DNA from: a bacterium | GTDB taxonomy: Bacteria > Planctomycetota > UBA1135 > UBA2386 | Assembly: GCA_030432695.1 (NCBI GenBank) | Contig: JAUILN010000009.1 | Coordinates: 62,001 to 126,000 of the forward strand | Direction of reading: 5' to 3' | Length of the DNA stretch: 64,000 bases | In this document: in pieces, positions 9,376 through 18,582 of the stretch | How the letters are laid out: every line of letters begins with the position of its first letter | Numbering within the stretch: the stretch's first letter is position 1 | Notes under the pieces: model-generated | The model's database searches: none | What the model saw: the letters and a program-made list of their open reading frames with translations, nothing else | What the model was told of the DNA's origin: nothing | Program-made: the position numbers and the translations under genes

Positions 9376-11073
9376 ATGATCCTCTCGCACCGCGTTCCCC
9401 TCCTCGTTCGCGTCGCCGTCCTCGCCGGGGTCGGTTGGACGCCGTGGATTCCCAGTCCGCTTCCTGCCCAGGCCCTGCCGGGCATCCCGCGCTCCCACAG
9501 ACTCGACGGCGTGGGGGAGGCGCTTCCGCGCGTCATCGCGGGTGAGTTCACCGGCGACGGCCGAGCCGACGCCCTGGTGGTCCGCGACGCCGGAGTCGAC
9601 CTGATGCACGCCGTCTCGGCGTTCGGCTCGACGCAGCGGATCCCGTCACCCGGTGGCGGCCAGGTCGCGCACGTCGCGCGCATCGTCGGCCAGGGCGAGC
9701 GAGGCCGTGATCTCGCGCTCCTGTGCGTAGCCGACGGACTCGCCCCCGGTCTGCATTCCGTGGTCGTCGACGATGGCAAGGTGGCGACCGTCTCCGCGCT
9801 CGGAGCACCCGCATGGGGCGGCGTCCGGGAATTGGTGGTGTTCGAGGACGGCGACGGCACGAAGGTCTTCGGTCTCGACGCCGCGGGGACCTCGATCTAC
9901 ACGGGCACCCTGCGCAATCGGGTCTGGACCGCAGGCGCCACGCTCGACCTCCCGAAGGAGATCACCTCGATCCGCGTCTCGCCCTGGTCTTCCACCAGCG
10001 ACCGCTGCCTGTTCGTCTGCACGGACGACCAGATCGACGTGCTGACCACCGATGGCGCGTTCGTCGAGTCGATCCAGACCGGCTACCCGATCCACGACTT
10101 CGACGTCGGCTTGTCGAGGTATCTCGGCCATGGCCGGCTCGTCGCGATCACCTGGGACGCAGCCAGCGGGACCTCGTGGTTCGAACTCCATGACCCCGGC
10201 AGTCAGTTCCTGCAGCTGCAGAGCCTCGGGGTGGCGCGGCCGCGGATCGTGGTCCGTGATCTCCTCGACCGCGGTGACGTCGACGTCTGTGCGGTCAACA
10301 GCCACGGTCCGAACGGCTTCGCGACCTTCGGTGGCTTCGGTGCGACGCCGCTGACCTTCGACTTCACCGGCACCGGCCTGATCCCGTTCAGCTTCGCGAG
10401 TCCGGGCTTCGGCACCGCGGCGTCCCACAGCAACGTCGACCTGTTCGACACCGATGGCGACGGTGACGGGGACGTGCTGTTCACCGACCCCGTCGAGCAG
10501 GCGGTGTGGGTCCAGCCGAGCTGGGCGATCCACGAGTTCCTGCGGGCGCCGACGATGGTGAACGTCACCCCGCACTACTCGCACCAGAACCCGGCATGGC
10601 AGTGGATCGCGTTCCAGCTCGCGATGCCGGAGCTGTCCGCGGGCCTGTTCCCCAGCCACGCCGAGGTGGTCGTCTACCAGGTGAAAGGGCCGGACGGCGA
10701 CCGCGAGCGGGTCCTCGTCGGCCAGGACATCGTCGGCGTGCAGGTGCAGCCGGACCTCACCTTCCACACCGGGGTCGTGGCGGTGTACGGCGACTACGAG
10801 GGACCGGAGGCGACCGATGCCGACTACGTGGTCTGCGTGCGTCTGCTGGAGATCAACGAGACGGCCGACGGCTGGGCGAAGTACGGAGTGGAGTGCTTCA
10901 CCGAGTTCCACCACCACCGTACGCCTGATCGGGCGAACCCTGGCTACTACGTCTATGGGACCGCGGGGGGCGTGAACCCGCTTCCGACCGTCGGTGGGCC
11001 GCCCGGAGGGCCCGGCGGCTCGGGTTCCGGCACGGTGCCGCCGCCGCCTCCACTACCGCCGCCGGGGGACTGA
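9376..11073 (+). CDS. Exported FG-GAP/VCBS-type repeat protein, module copy B
   Basis: About 565 residues, with a signal peptide to about residue 33, FG-GAP-like loops at about 55 (GEFTGDGRAD) and 358 (DTDGDGDGD), a C-terminal beta domain and a Pro-rich tail. It matches the plan of the protein at 72-1883. ATG 9376 was preferred over GTG 9343 because the upstream context (cttccgtc then ATGAT) matches the start of copy A and puts the signal peptide at the N terminus. Its stop lies 1 nt from the stop of the convergent TPR-CHAT gene. Molecular role unknown. Confidence 0.8.
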   Translation: MILSHRVPLLVRVAVLAGVGWTPWIPSPLPAQALPGIPRSHRLDGVGEALPRVIAGEFTGDGRADALVVRDAGVDLMHAVSAFGSTQRIPSPGGGQVAHVARIVGQGERGRDLALLCVADGLAPGLHSVVVDDGKVATVSALGAPAWGGVRELVVFEDGDGTKVFGLDAAGTSIYTGTLRNRVWTAGATLDLPKEITSIRVSPWSSTSDRCLFVCTDDQIDVLTTDGAFVESIQTGYPIHDFDVGLSRYLGHGRLVAITWDAASGTSWFELHDPGSQFLQLQSLGVARPRIVVRDLLDRGDVDVCAVNSHGPNGFATFGGFGATPLTFDFTGTGLIPFSFASPGFGTAASHSNVDLFDTDGDGDGDVLFTDPVEQAVWVQPSWAIHEFLRAPTMVNVTPHYSHQNPAWQWIAFQLAMPELSAGLFPSHAEVVVYQVKGPDGDRERVLVGQDIVGVQVQPDLTFHTGVVAVYGDYEGPEATDADYVVCVRLLEINETADGWAKYGVECFTEFHHHRTPDRANPGYYVYGTAGGVNPLPTVGGPPGGPGGSGSGTVPPPPPLPPPGD

Positions 11074-11074
11074 C

Positions 11075-13681
11075 TCAGTTCCCGAACGCCGACCAGGTGC
11101 CCCAGAATCGTGGGTGGTCGAAGCGCGACGTGCTGCGCAGTTCGACCCGAGCTGCGCGCAGCGCCTCGGCCACCGAAGTGTCGTCGGTCAGCCTTGCCAG
11201 GAGCGTGGCGGCCAGCGTGGCGGTCGCCGCCTGTTCCAGCGGACAAGGCGATGCGAGCACGGTGCGCGTGCCGGTGCGCAGGAACGACGCCGCGAGATGG
11301 TCGGAGTCGTCGCCGCCGAGCTGCGCGTCGGTGCTCGTGGTCTCGCAGACCGCGAGCATCACCAAGGGCGCGGTTCGTGGCGCGAGCCGCTCCAGGTCGT
11401 CGGGGAACAGTCGACCGTCGGGCAGTGCGGGGGAGGGAGCGAGCGCGACCCCGCGCGGACGGGCGCGGGACGGGTCGAGGATCCCGTGGCCGAACAGCAG
11501 TTGGGCGTCGAGGCCAGGTCTGTCGAGCGCTTCGATGCCTGCCCGGTCGTCGGTCAGCCATTCGACCCGCGCACAGCTGCGCTCGATCGTGGCGCGCGAA
11601 GCCTGGGGGAAGACGAGTTCCGACATGCCGTCGGGGCTGGGCGGCGTCAGCACGGCGAGACGCGGCGGCGCGGCGACGGCGGTTCGGTCGGCCAGGACGA
11701 GCGCCACGGCGGTGGAGGGCGCTACGGTCACCGCGTGCGTCAGGCCGATCGGCCGACCATCGGTGGCGAGTGGCAGGAGCTCCACCGGCAGTCGCTCCAG
11801 CAGATCGGCACCGACGAATCCAAGGGTGCGCAGCTCGGCGAGGCGGTTCCGCATCGTGGCGGAGTCGAGGAGTCGATCCGCCAATCGATCGGCCGCGTCG
11901 CCGGCTCGATCGCGCGAAGCCGCGAGTTGCTCGGCGACGGGTGTGGCGGCGAGTTCGCGCCACAGCGCGCGGATCGACGGGCGTAGTCGCTCGAGGGGAG
12001 CGCCGCGGTGGTGCTCCACGGTCTGCCGGGTCACCAGGAACACGTGGGTCGTTTCGAGGCCGGGGAGCAGGACCAGCAGGCCGGCGCGGTGGCCGTCGAG
12101 CAGGCAGTCGCGCACGCGAGCGAGCGTGGGGGCTCGGGGTGCCCCGAGGGAGCTGGCCAGCGCCCCGCGGGCCCGCAGGCGCCAACCTGCCTCGAGGGCT
12201 CGTTCGCGACCGGCGCTGCCCGCGGTGGTCAGCAGGTGCAGCTCGACGACTTCGTCGAGCAGGAGCCGCCGTGGTTGGAACGCCAGCGTGCCGACCCCGA
12301 GGCCGTCGTCGGCGGTCTTCCAGGTGTCGAGGAACGCGTCGAACGCCGACTCGGCAGCGGCCAGCGCGGGGGCGAGGTCGGTGGCCCTTCCGGGGGAGTC
12401 CGGTGGTGCGTCGAGGCACTCGAGGCGAGCGGCCCGAGCGCGGAGGGCGGTCGCGCGGGCGCGCAGCAGCGGGGCATCGTCTCGAGGCCGTCCGGTGGTC
12501 AGCTCGTCGAACTCGGTCAGCAGGGCACGTGCTCGGGCGATGGCCTCTGGATCCGGAGACGAACCGAGGTCGGCCCGTCGCCCGAGTTCGAGGGTCGCGG
12601 CTTCGAGCAGCGCCATGCCGCGGACCCGCGGCACGAGGGCCGGATCGGCGAGGGCCTGGTCGAGGAGGGCCCGCGCCCGTCGGGGCTCGTCGCGGTGGAG
12701 CGCGACCTGGCTCTCGTAGTAGGCGAGCTGGGCGGTGATCCCCGGGCCCGGCTCGCTGGCGTGGAGCGCGGCGATCTGCCGCTCGGCGGCGGTGCTGCGG
12801 CCGGTGAGGCAGGCCTGGCGGATGCGCGCGAGGTCGACGGCGGCGCGGGTCTCGCGATGCAGGCGCACCGCGTCGGTGGCGTCTCCCGGTCTCCAGGACT
12901 CGACGAGTGCGTGCGCCGTGGCGAGCGCTCGACCGGCCGCCGCGGCTCGGCCGAGGAGCTGCTGGCACGACGCGCGCTCCAGTTGCGCATAGACCGCGAT
13001 CGTCGGCCAAGCGGCGTCGCCGGTGGAGCCGGCCAACGCAGCTTCCGCGTGGTCGAGGGCCTCGAGCGCGGCGTCGGTGCGACCGGCTTCGCGCTGCGAC
13101 ATCGCCAGGAGGACCAGCGACCAGAGCGCCGGTTCGCTGTCACCGCGGCTGTAACGTGTCAGGTTGTCGGTGTCCACCAGAGCGTCCAGAGGCAGCTCGC
13201 CCAGTGACGCCTCGTCGCCCTGCACGCGGCGCCGCAGCAGCCACGCGGTCGACCAGGCTTCGAAGTGGCTGGCGCTTCGGGTCGGGTCGGTGGCGGGCGC
13301 GGCGGCGAGCTGCCGGGCTTCCAGCACCCGAGCAACTGGGTCGACTGGCCAGCCGGCGGTCGCGAGGTCGTCGAGGAACTGCAGGCCGCGCTGCCACGCC
13401 AGCAGGTCGGGGTCGTCGGCGGCGCGCTCGGCGTCGGCTGCCAGGCAGGTGGCGGTCGCGTCGAGTGCGGACTGCAGTTCGTGCAGTGCCTTCCATTTCT
13501 GCTCGGCTTCGTCGGATCCGCGGAGCCGGGCGATGGTCTCGTCGATCGGCGAGCGCGGGCGTGTCGATGCCGCCGGGGGTGGCGCCGTGACGGACTCGTT
13601 CCGACAGGCCGAGATGCCCAGCATGGCCGCCAGCCAGGCGACGGCGACGATGCTTCGAGAAGGTCGCGGAAGACCGACCAA
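11075..13681 (-). CDS. TPR-CHAT (caspase-like) lipoprotein protease, module copy B
   Basis: Predicted 868 residues. The N terminus is a clear lipoprotein signal (ISAC, Cys26), followed by a long helical repeat region and a C-terminal CHAT domain. The His-Gly motif (LFGHG, His about 732) and the Cys motif (LAVCET, Cys about 779) are intact. It is a paralogue of 1894-4281. The anti-sigma gene ends 132 nt upstream, so unlike copy A there is a real gap and possibly a separate promoter, though none was seen. Predicted to be membrane-tethered outside the cytoplasm, where it could cut the anti-sigma outer domain or the FG-GAP protein; both are inferences. Confidence 0.8.
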   Translation of the reverse strand: MVGLPRPSRSIVAVAWLAAMLGISACRNESVTAPPPAASTRPRSPIDETIARLRGSDEAEQKWKALHELQSALDATATCLAADAERAADDPDLLAWQRGLQFLDDLATAGWPVDPVARVLEARQLAAAPATDPTRSASHFEAWSTAWLLRRRVQGDEASLGELPLDALVDTDNLTRYSRGDSEPALWSLVLLAMSQREAGRTDAALEALDHAEAALAGSTGDAAWPTIAVYAQLERASCQQLLGRAAAAGRALATAHALVESWRPGDATDAVRLHRETRAAVDLARIRQACLTGRSTAAERQIAALHASEPGPGITAQLAYYESQVALHRDEPRRARALLDQALADPALVPRVRGMALLEAATLELGRRADLGSSPDPEAIARARALLTEFDELTTGRPRDDAPLLRARATALRARAARLECLDAPPDSPGRATDLAPALAAAESAFDAFLDTWKTADDGLGVGTLAFQPRRLLLDEVVELHLLTTAGSAGRERALEAGWRLRARGALASSLGAPRAPTLARVRDCLLDGHRAGLLVLLPGLETTHVFLVTRQTVEHHRGAPLERLRPSIRALWRELAATPVAEQLAASRDRAGDAADRLADRLLDSATMRNRLAELRTLGFVGADLLERLPVELLPLATDGRPIGLTHAVTVAPSTAVALVLADRTAVAAPPRLAVLTPPSPDGMSELVFPQASRATIERSCARVEWLTDDRAGIEALDRPGLDAQLLFGHGILDPSRARPRGVALAPSPALPDGRLFPDDLERLAPRTAPLVMLAVCETTSTDAQLGGDDSDHLAASFLRTGTRTVLASPCPLEQAATATLAATLLARLTDDTSVAEALRAARVELRSTSRFDHPRFWGTWSAFGN

Positions 13682-13813
13682 TCAGCAGGTCTCCTGCGCG
13701 AACTCGCGTCGAAGTGGGAGGGGTCGGCCGGACCGGACGGAACGGTAGCCGTGGCGCGTCATGGCGACGCAGGGTAGCGCAAGCGCGAGGAGACCCGGTC
13801 GCCGCGCTGACCT

Positions 13814-14515
13814 TCAGCGCTGCTGGCGGTGGAGGTGGATCGACGGGACCGCACTGAGCGCGCTGCGAACCTCGATCTCCCAGTCGAGCGCTTCGCGGCC
13901 GTCGAGCAGATCGGGCGGGACGACCAGCGAATCCGGGCCCGGATCCAGCCACTCCTCCAAGAGCTCGACGCGCCTTCCCGATGCGTCGACCGCATGGACC
14001 CGGACCGTGACCTCGGCGTCGAGGGCGGCGTCGTCGCGGAGCCGGAAGCGGAGAAGGCCGAACGGCAGGTCCTCGGCGATGCCGAAGTCACCTCCTCCGA
14101 GCCAGCGGTACTGAGGCGTCTCCTCCGACGGGCGGCCGTCGAACACGCCGCCGAAGAAGGCTGCGCCGAGCACCACCGCGACCATCGCCGCGGCAGCGAG
14201 CAGCAGGCGCAGGGCACCACGCGCTGCGTCGGTCGGGGCAGCGGGGAGCGACGGACGGGGGGCGCCGGCCCGGATCCGGGCCAGCAGCTCGGCCTCGGCG
14301 TCGACCGGCTCGTTCCGCTCCGCCGCCGCGAGGGCCTCCGCGCGGAGCCGGGCGGCATCGCCGAGCGCGGTCTCGAGCTGGGCGAACTCGCGCCAGCGCG
14401 CGGCCAGCTGCGGATCGGCGGCGAGGCGAGCCTGCGCCCCGGGGCTCGCCGGATCGACCTCGCCACAGACCAGCGCCTCCAGCAGCGCGTCGCGGTCTTC
14501 GGGAAGGTCGGTCAT
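13814..14515 (-). CDS. Membrane anti-sigma factor-like protein, module copy B
   Basis: Predicted 233 residues with a cytoplasmic helical N-terminal region, one transmembrane helix at about 103-122, and an outer beta domain of about 110 residues. The start overlaps the upstream ECF stop by ATGA (14512-14515), the same arrangement as copy A. There is no zinc anti-sigma HxxxCxxC motif. Anti-sigma function is inferred from operon position and topology. Confidence 0.7.
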   Translation of the reverse strand: MTDLPEDRDALLEALVCGEVDPASPGAQARLAADPQLAARWREFAQLETALGDAARLRAEALAAAERNEPVDAEAELLARIRAGAPRPSLPAAPTDAARGALRLLLAAAAMVAVVLGAAFFGGVFDGRPSEETPQYRWLGGGDFGIAEDLPFGLLRFRLRDDAALDAEVTVRVHAVDASGRRVELLEEWLDPGPDSLVVPPDLLDGREALDWEIEVRSALSAVPSIHLHRQQR

Positions 14516-15168
14516 CGGCTACTCCGTGGACCGTCGGGCGACCCGGCTTCGCCGAACGAGCGGTGCAGCCAGCCGCGCAGTCGGTCGAGCGCGCGGTAGT
14601 AGCGGGTCTTGGCGGTGTTCGGCGAGGAGCCGTCGCGGCTCGCGAACTGCTCGAAGGTGAGGCCGTCGAACAGCCGGCCCTCGACCACCGCGGCCTCCTC
14701 GGCCGGCAGGCGGCCGATCGCGGCCTGGACCTCCAGGGCATCCAGTCCGGCGAAGGGCTCGGGCCGCTCCTCTACCAGCGATGCGTCGCTCTCGAGCGGC
14801 TGCTCGCGCCGGCGGGCCCGGCTGCGTGCACGGCGCAGATCGATCAGCGTCAGGCTGCAGAAGCCGTAGATCCAGGTCTCCAAGCCGGCGCGACCTTGGT
14901 AGCGGTCGAGAGCCGACCACACCCGGCCGGCGACCTCCTGGACCGCGTCGGCACGCTCGTCCGCGTCGCGGAACGGGCCGGTACGACGGGCCAACAGATC
15001 CAGGATGCGGGGGATGCAGAGCATGCGTCGAGCGAGGTTCTCCACGGCCTCGGGGTCACCGTCCCGCGCCCGCCGAACCAGCGCGCGGTCGGCGTCCCAG
15101 GCGGCCTGCGCCGTCCCGGGATCGGTGTCGCGCACGGTGTCGCAGTTCTCGGAATCTTCGCGTTTCAC
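14512..15168 (-). CDS. ECF-type RNA polymerase sigma factor, module copy B
   Basis: Predicted 218 residues with region 2 (AVQEVAGRVWSALDRY, LETWIYGFC) and a C-terminal region 4 helix-turn-helix (TFEQFASRDGSSPNTAKTRYYRAL). It starts with GTG; no better start was seen. Divergent from leuS with 133 nt between. It is paired with the overlapping anti-sigma gene. The region 4 sequence differs clearly from copy A, so the two sigmas may read different promoters. Confidence 0.88.
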   Translation of the reverse strand: MKREDSENCDTVRDTDPGTAQAAWDADRALVRRARDGDPEAVENLARRMLCIPRILDLLARRTGPFRDADERADAVQEVAGRVWSALDRYQGRAGLETWIYGFCSLTLIDLRRARSRARRREQPLESDASLVEERPEPFAGLDALEVQAAIGRLPAEEAAVVEGRLFDGLTFEQFASRDGSSPNTAKTRYYRALDRLRGWLHRSFGEAGSPDGPRSSR

Positions 15169-15238
15169 GCCGGTCTCGGGGCAGCCTAGTCGGCACTGAC
15201 TCGGGAGTCACCATCGCGTGGGCTGTTCATCGTCGACG

Positions 15239-15268
15239 TGGACGGATGGGCCGCGCATCGGCCATACT
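15239..15268 (+). promoter_or_regulatory. Candidate leuS promoter
   Basis: TGGACG at 15239-15244 and CATACT at 15263-15268 are separated by 18 nt and resemble -35 and -10 elements. They would start transcription about 25 nt before the leuS ATG. Pattern match only. Confidence 0.35.
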
Positions 15269-15301
15269 GCGCGGCTCGCCACACCGAGCGAAACCGAGCC
15301 G

Positions 15302-17935
15302 ATGTCCGACGACAAGCAGACCTACCGTCCCGCCGAGATCGAGCCCAAGTGGCAGGCGTTCTGGGACGAGCACGACGTATTCCGCACCCCGAATCCCGGC
15401 GACGCGGACTTCGACGGCTCGAAGCCGAAGTTCTACGCGCTCGACATGTTCCCCTACCCGTCGGGCGCGGGTCTGCACGTCGGTCACCCCGAGGGCTACA
15501 CGGCGACCGACATCGTGTCGCGCTACAAGCGGATGACCGGGCACAACGTGCTGCACCCGATGGGCTACGACGCGTTCGGTCTGCCGGCCGAGCAGTTCGC
15601 GATCCAGACCGGCCAGCACCCCGACACCAGCACGCGGGCCAACATCGAGAACTTCCGGCGCCAGTTGAAGATGCTCGGCTTCAGCTACGACTGGAACCGC
15701 GAGATCGCGACCTGCGACCCGGGCTACTTCAAGTGGACGCAGTGGATCTTCAAGCTGCTCCACGACAAGGGCCTGGCCTACCTGTCGAACGCGCCGGTGT
15801 GGTGGTGCGAGGCGCTCGGCACGGTGCTGTCGAACGACGAGGTGGTCAATGGGCGCAGCGAGCGCGGCGACCATCCGTGTGAGCGGCGGCCGCTGCAGCA
15901 ATGGATGCTGTCGATCACGCAGTATGCAGAGCGGCTGCTGGGTGGGCTCGACGGCCTGGACTGGACCGACTCGCTGAAGGCGCAGCAGCGCGAGTGGATC
16001 GGCCGCAGCGAGGGCGCGGAGATCGACTTCGACATTGCCGGGTCTACGGGTGCCGGGCATGACGGCGAACGGATCAAGGTGTTCACGACCCGGCCCGACA
16101 CGCTGTTCGGCGCGAGCTTCATGGTGCTGGCTCCCGAGCACTCGCTGGTCGCGAAGATCGTCACCGCCGAGCAGCGTGCCGCGGTCGATGCCTACGTGCA
16201 CAAGGCCGCCGCCAAGAGCGAGCTGGAGCGCACCGACCTGGCCAAGGAGAAGACCGGGGTCTTCACCGGTGCGTATGCGCTGAACCCCCTGTTCGCGGCG
16301 GACGATCCGCGCGCGAAGCTGCCGGTGTGGATCGCCGACTACGTCCTCGCCAGCTACGGCACCGGCGCGATCATGGCGGTGCCCGCCGGCGACGAGCGTG
16401 ACTTCGAGTTCGCGAACGAATTCGGCATCCCGGTGCCGCCGATCTTCGCGCCCGACAGCGGCGACGCGGAGCTGGATGCGAAGGTTCGTGAGGGCAAGGC
16501 CTGCTGGACTGGCGAGGCGACCTACATCCATTCGGCCAACGACGACGGCCTCGACCTGGCGCCGCTCGGCAAGGCCGCGGCGATCCGCGCGGTGATCGAT
16601 TGGCTCGGCGCGCGCGACCGCGGGGTGGCCAAGGTCCAATACAAGATGCGCGACTGGCTGTTCTCGCGGCAGCGCTACTGGGGTGAGCCGTTCCCGGTGC
16701 TGCACACCGCGGACGGGGTGGAGGTGCTGCCGGACGACCAGCTGCCGTTGGAGCTGCCGGCGATGGAGGACTTCACGCCGCACGGCACGCCGGAGTCGCC
16801 GCTGTCGCGCGCGGTCGAATGGGTGAACACCAGCGATTCGCAGGGCCGGCCGGCGAAGCGGGAGATCAACACGATGCCGGGCGCGGCCGGGTCGTCGTGG
16901 TACTTCCTGCGCTTCTGCGACCCGCACAACGATACGGAGTTCTGCAGCCGTGCGGCCAGCGACTACTGGATGCCGGTCGACCTCTACGTCGGCGGCACCG
17001 AGCACGCGGTCGGTCACCTGCTCTACAGCCGGTTCTGGAACAAGGTGCTCCACGACGCGGGGCACGTGGCCCACGACGAGCCGTTCCGGAAGCTGTTCAA
17101 CCAGGGGATGATCCTGTCGTTCGCCTACCAGGACGGTCGCGGCGCGACGATCCCGCAGGCGCTGGTGGAGGACCACGGGGATGGCACCTGGACCCACAAG
17201 GAGACCGGCGAGGCGCTGACCCAGGTCGTCACCAAGATGTCGAAGCGCTACGGCAACGTGGTGAACCCCGACGACGTGGTGAAGGAATACGGCGCCGACA
17301 CGCTGCGGCTCTACGAGATGTACATGGGGCCGCTCGCCGACCCCAAGCCGTGGAACCCGAAGGACGTGCCGGGTGTGCACCGCTTCCTGGGGCGTGTCTG
17401 GCGGTTGGTCGTCCCGGAGGACGCTGCGGCTGGCGCGATCCACGCCCACCTGGCGAGCGATCGTGAGCCGGATCCCGCGCTCGAGAAGGCGCTGACGAAG
17501 TGCGTGCACAAGGTGCAGGGCGACATCGAGCGGATGGCGTTCAACACCGCCATCTCGGCGATGATGGTGTTCGTCAACGAGGCGACCAAGGCGATCGACA
17601 AGCTGAGCCGCGGGCAGCTGCTGCGCTTCACGCAGGTGCTCGCGCCGTTCGCGCCGCACCTCGGCGAAGAGCTGTGGAGTCGGCTCGGGGGCGAGGGGCA
17701 GCTCACCTACTCGCAGTGGCCGGCCATCGACGAGTCGCTGCTGGTCGAGGACACCGTGCGCATGGCTGTGCAGGTGCTCGGCAAGGTGCGCGGGCAGATC
17801 GAGGTGGCCAAGGACGCCGACCAGGAGACGGTGCTGGCGCTGGCGCGCGAGGCCGCGGGCAAGTGGCTCGAAGGCAAGACCGTGCAGCGCGAGATCGTGG
17901 TGCCGGGGCGGATCGTGAACTTCGTCGTGAAGTAG
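15302..17935 (+). CDS. leuS: Leucyl-tRNA synthetase
   Basis: Predicted 877 residues, close to normal for bacterial LeuRS. It charges tRNA-Leu with leucine. The class I signature HVGH is at residues 59-62 within the typical PYPSGAGLHVGHPEGY context. The editing (CP1) domain follows, and the second signature near residue 645 reads KMSKR in place of KMSKS. A C-terminal anticodon-binding domain is present. ATG 15302 (MSDDKQ) begins just before the conserved N terminus; a longer reading frame from 15218 has no supporting features. Single-copy housekeeping gene, apparently monocistronic. Confidence 0.97.
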   Translation: MSDDKQTYRPAEIEPKWQAFWDEHDVFRTPNPGDADFDGSKPKFYALDMFPYPSGAGLHVGHPEGYTATDIVSRYKRMTGHNVLHPMGYDAFGLPAEQFAIQTGQHPDTSTRANIENFRRQLKMLGFSYDWNREIATCDPGYFKWTQWIFKLLHDKGLAYLSNAPVWWCEALGTVLSNDEVVNGRSERGDHPCERRPLQQWMLSITQYAERLLGGLDGLDWTDSLKAQQREWIGRSEGAEIDFDIAGSTGAGHDGERIKVFTTRPDTLFGASFMVLAPEHSLVAKIVTAEQRAAVDAYVHKAAAKSELERTDLAKEKTGVFTGAYALNPLFAADDPRAKLPVWIADYVLASYGTGAIMAVPAGDERDFEFANEFGIPVPPIFAPDSGDAELDAKVREGKACWTGEATYIHSANDDGLDLAPLGKAAAIRAVIDWLGARDRGVAKVQYKMRDWLFSRQRYWGEPFPVLHTADGVEVLPDDQLPLELPAMEDFTPHGTPESPLSRAVEWVNTSDSQGRPAKREINTMPGAAGSSWYFLRFCDPHNDTEFCSRAASDYWMPVDLYVGGTEHAVGHLLYSRFWNKVLHDAGHVAHDEPFRKLFNQGMILSFAYQDGRGATIPQALVEDHGDGTWTHKETGEALTQVVTKMSKRYGNVVNPDDVVKEYGADTLRLYEMYMGPLADPKPWNPKDVPGVHRFLGRVWRLVVPEDAAAGAIHAHLASDREPDPALEKALTKCVHKVQGDIERMAFNTAISAMMVFVNEATKAIDKLSRGQLLRFTQVLAPFAPHLGEELWSRLGGEGQLTYSQWPAIDESLLVEDTVRMAVQVLGKVRGQIEVAKDADQETVLALAREAAGKWLEGKTVQREIVVPGRIVNFVVK

Positions 17936-17975
17936 GGGGGGAGGCGAGGGGGCGGGCGCGACCTCCGGGTTCGGC

Positions 17976-17987
17976 TACCATGCGGCC
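17976..17987 (+). promoter_or_regulatory. -10-like TACCAT placed for a leaderless Uma2 transcript
   Basis: GGCTACCAT ends at 17981 and the ATG begins 6 nt later at 17988. The same GGCTACCAT-N6-ATG arrangement occurs before nagB. A TANNNT -10 at this distance would put the transcript start at the initiation codon. No clear -35 was seen. Confidence 0.4.
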
Positions 17988-18566
17988 ATGATGGGACTGC
18001 GCCCGAATCCGGAACGGATGACCCGCGAGGAGTACCTCGCTCGCGAAGAGGTGGCCGAGGGGAAGTCGGAGTATCTGAGCGGGGAGGCGTTCGCGATGGG
18101 CGGTGGGACCCTGTCCCACGCGCTCATCCAGTCGAACCTGGTCCGCCGGTTGGGGAACGCTCTCGATGGGCAGCCCTGCCGCGTCATGGGGCCGGACATG
18201 CGGGTGAAGGTCCAGGACTCCGGGCTCTACACGTATCCGGATCTCTCCGTTGTCTGCGGCAAGGCGGAGATCGAGGAAGAGCGGGGGGAAAGCCTGCTCA
18301 ATCCGGTCGTCTTGGTGGAGGTTCTGTCGGCTACCACCGAGCTCTACGACCGAAGCGTGAAGTTCGAGCACTACGCACGGATCCCGAGCCTGCGCCACTA
18401 CGTGCTCGTGGCGCAGCATCGGGCGCACATCGACTTGCTCTCGCGTGGCGAAGACGGCTGGATCCTGCGCGCGGCCGCCGGTCTCGATGCCGTCCTCTCG
18501 CTGCCCTCGATCGACGTCGAGTTGCCGTTGGCCGAGATCTACGAGCGCGTCGAGTTCCCCAGCTGA
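17988..18566 (+). CDS. Uma2 family (DUF820) putative endonuclease
   Basis: Predicted 192 residues, normal for Uma2 proteins. It has the PD-(D/E)XK-type core: YTYPDLSVV followed by NPVVLVEVLS and a Lys in DRSVKFEHY. Uma2 proteins are widespread in cyanobacteria and planctomycetes, often in many copies; their biological role is not established. ATG 17988 or 17991 are both possible starts. Downstream lies a palindromic repeat and then nagB. Confidence 0.85.
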   Translation: MMGLRPNPERMTREEYLAREEVAEGKSEYLSGEAFAMGGGTLSHALIQSNLVRRLGNALDGQPCRVMGPDMRVKVQDSGLYTYPDLSVVCGKAEIEEERGESLLNPVVLVEVLSATTELYDRSVKFEHYARIPSLRHYVLVAQHRAHIDLLSRGEDGWILRAAAGLDAVLSLPSIDVELPLAEIYERVEFPS

Positions 18567-18582
18567 CGCCCGCGCCGACCCC

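Noticed and set aside
5607..9860. Very long open frame on the - strand (over 1400 codons)
   Set aside because: It is antisense to the diheme cytochrome gene, is Arg/Gly/Val-rich with no domain, and arises from high GC content that removes stop codons.
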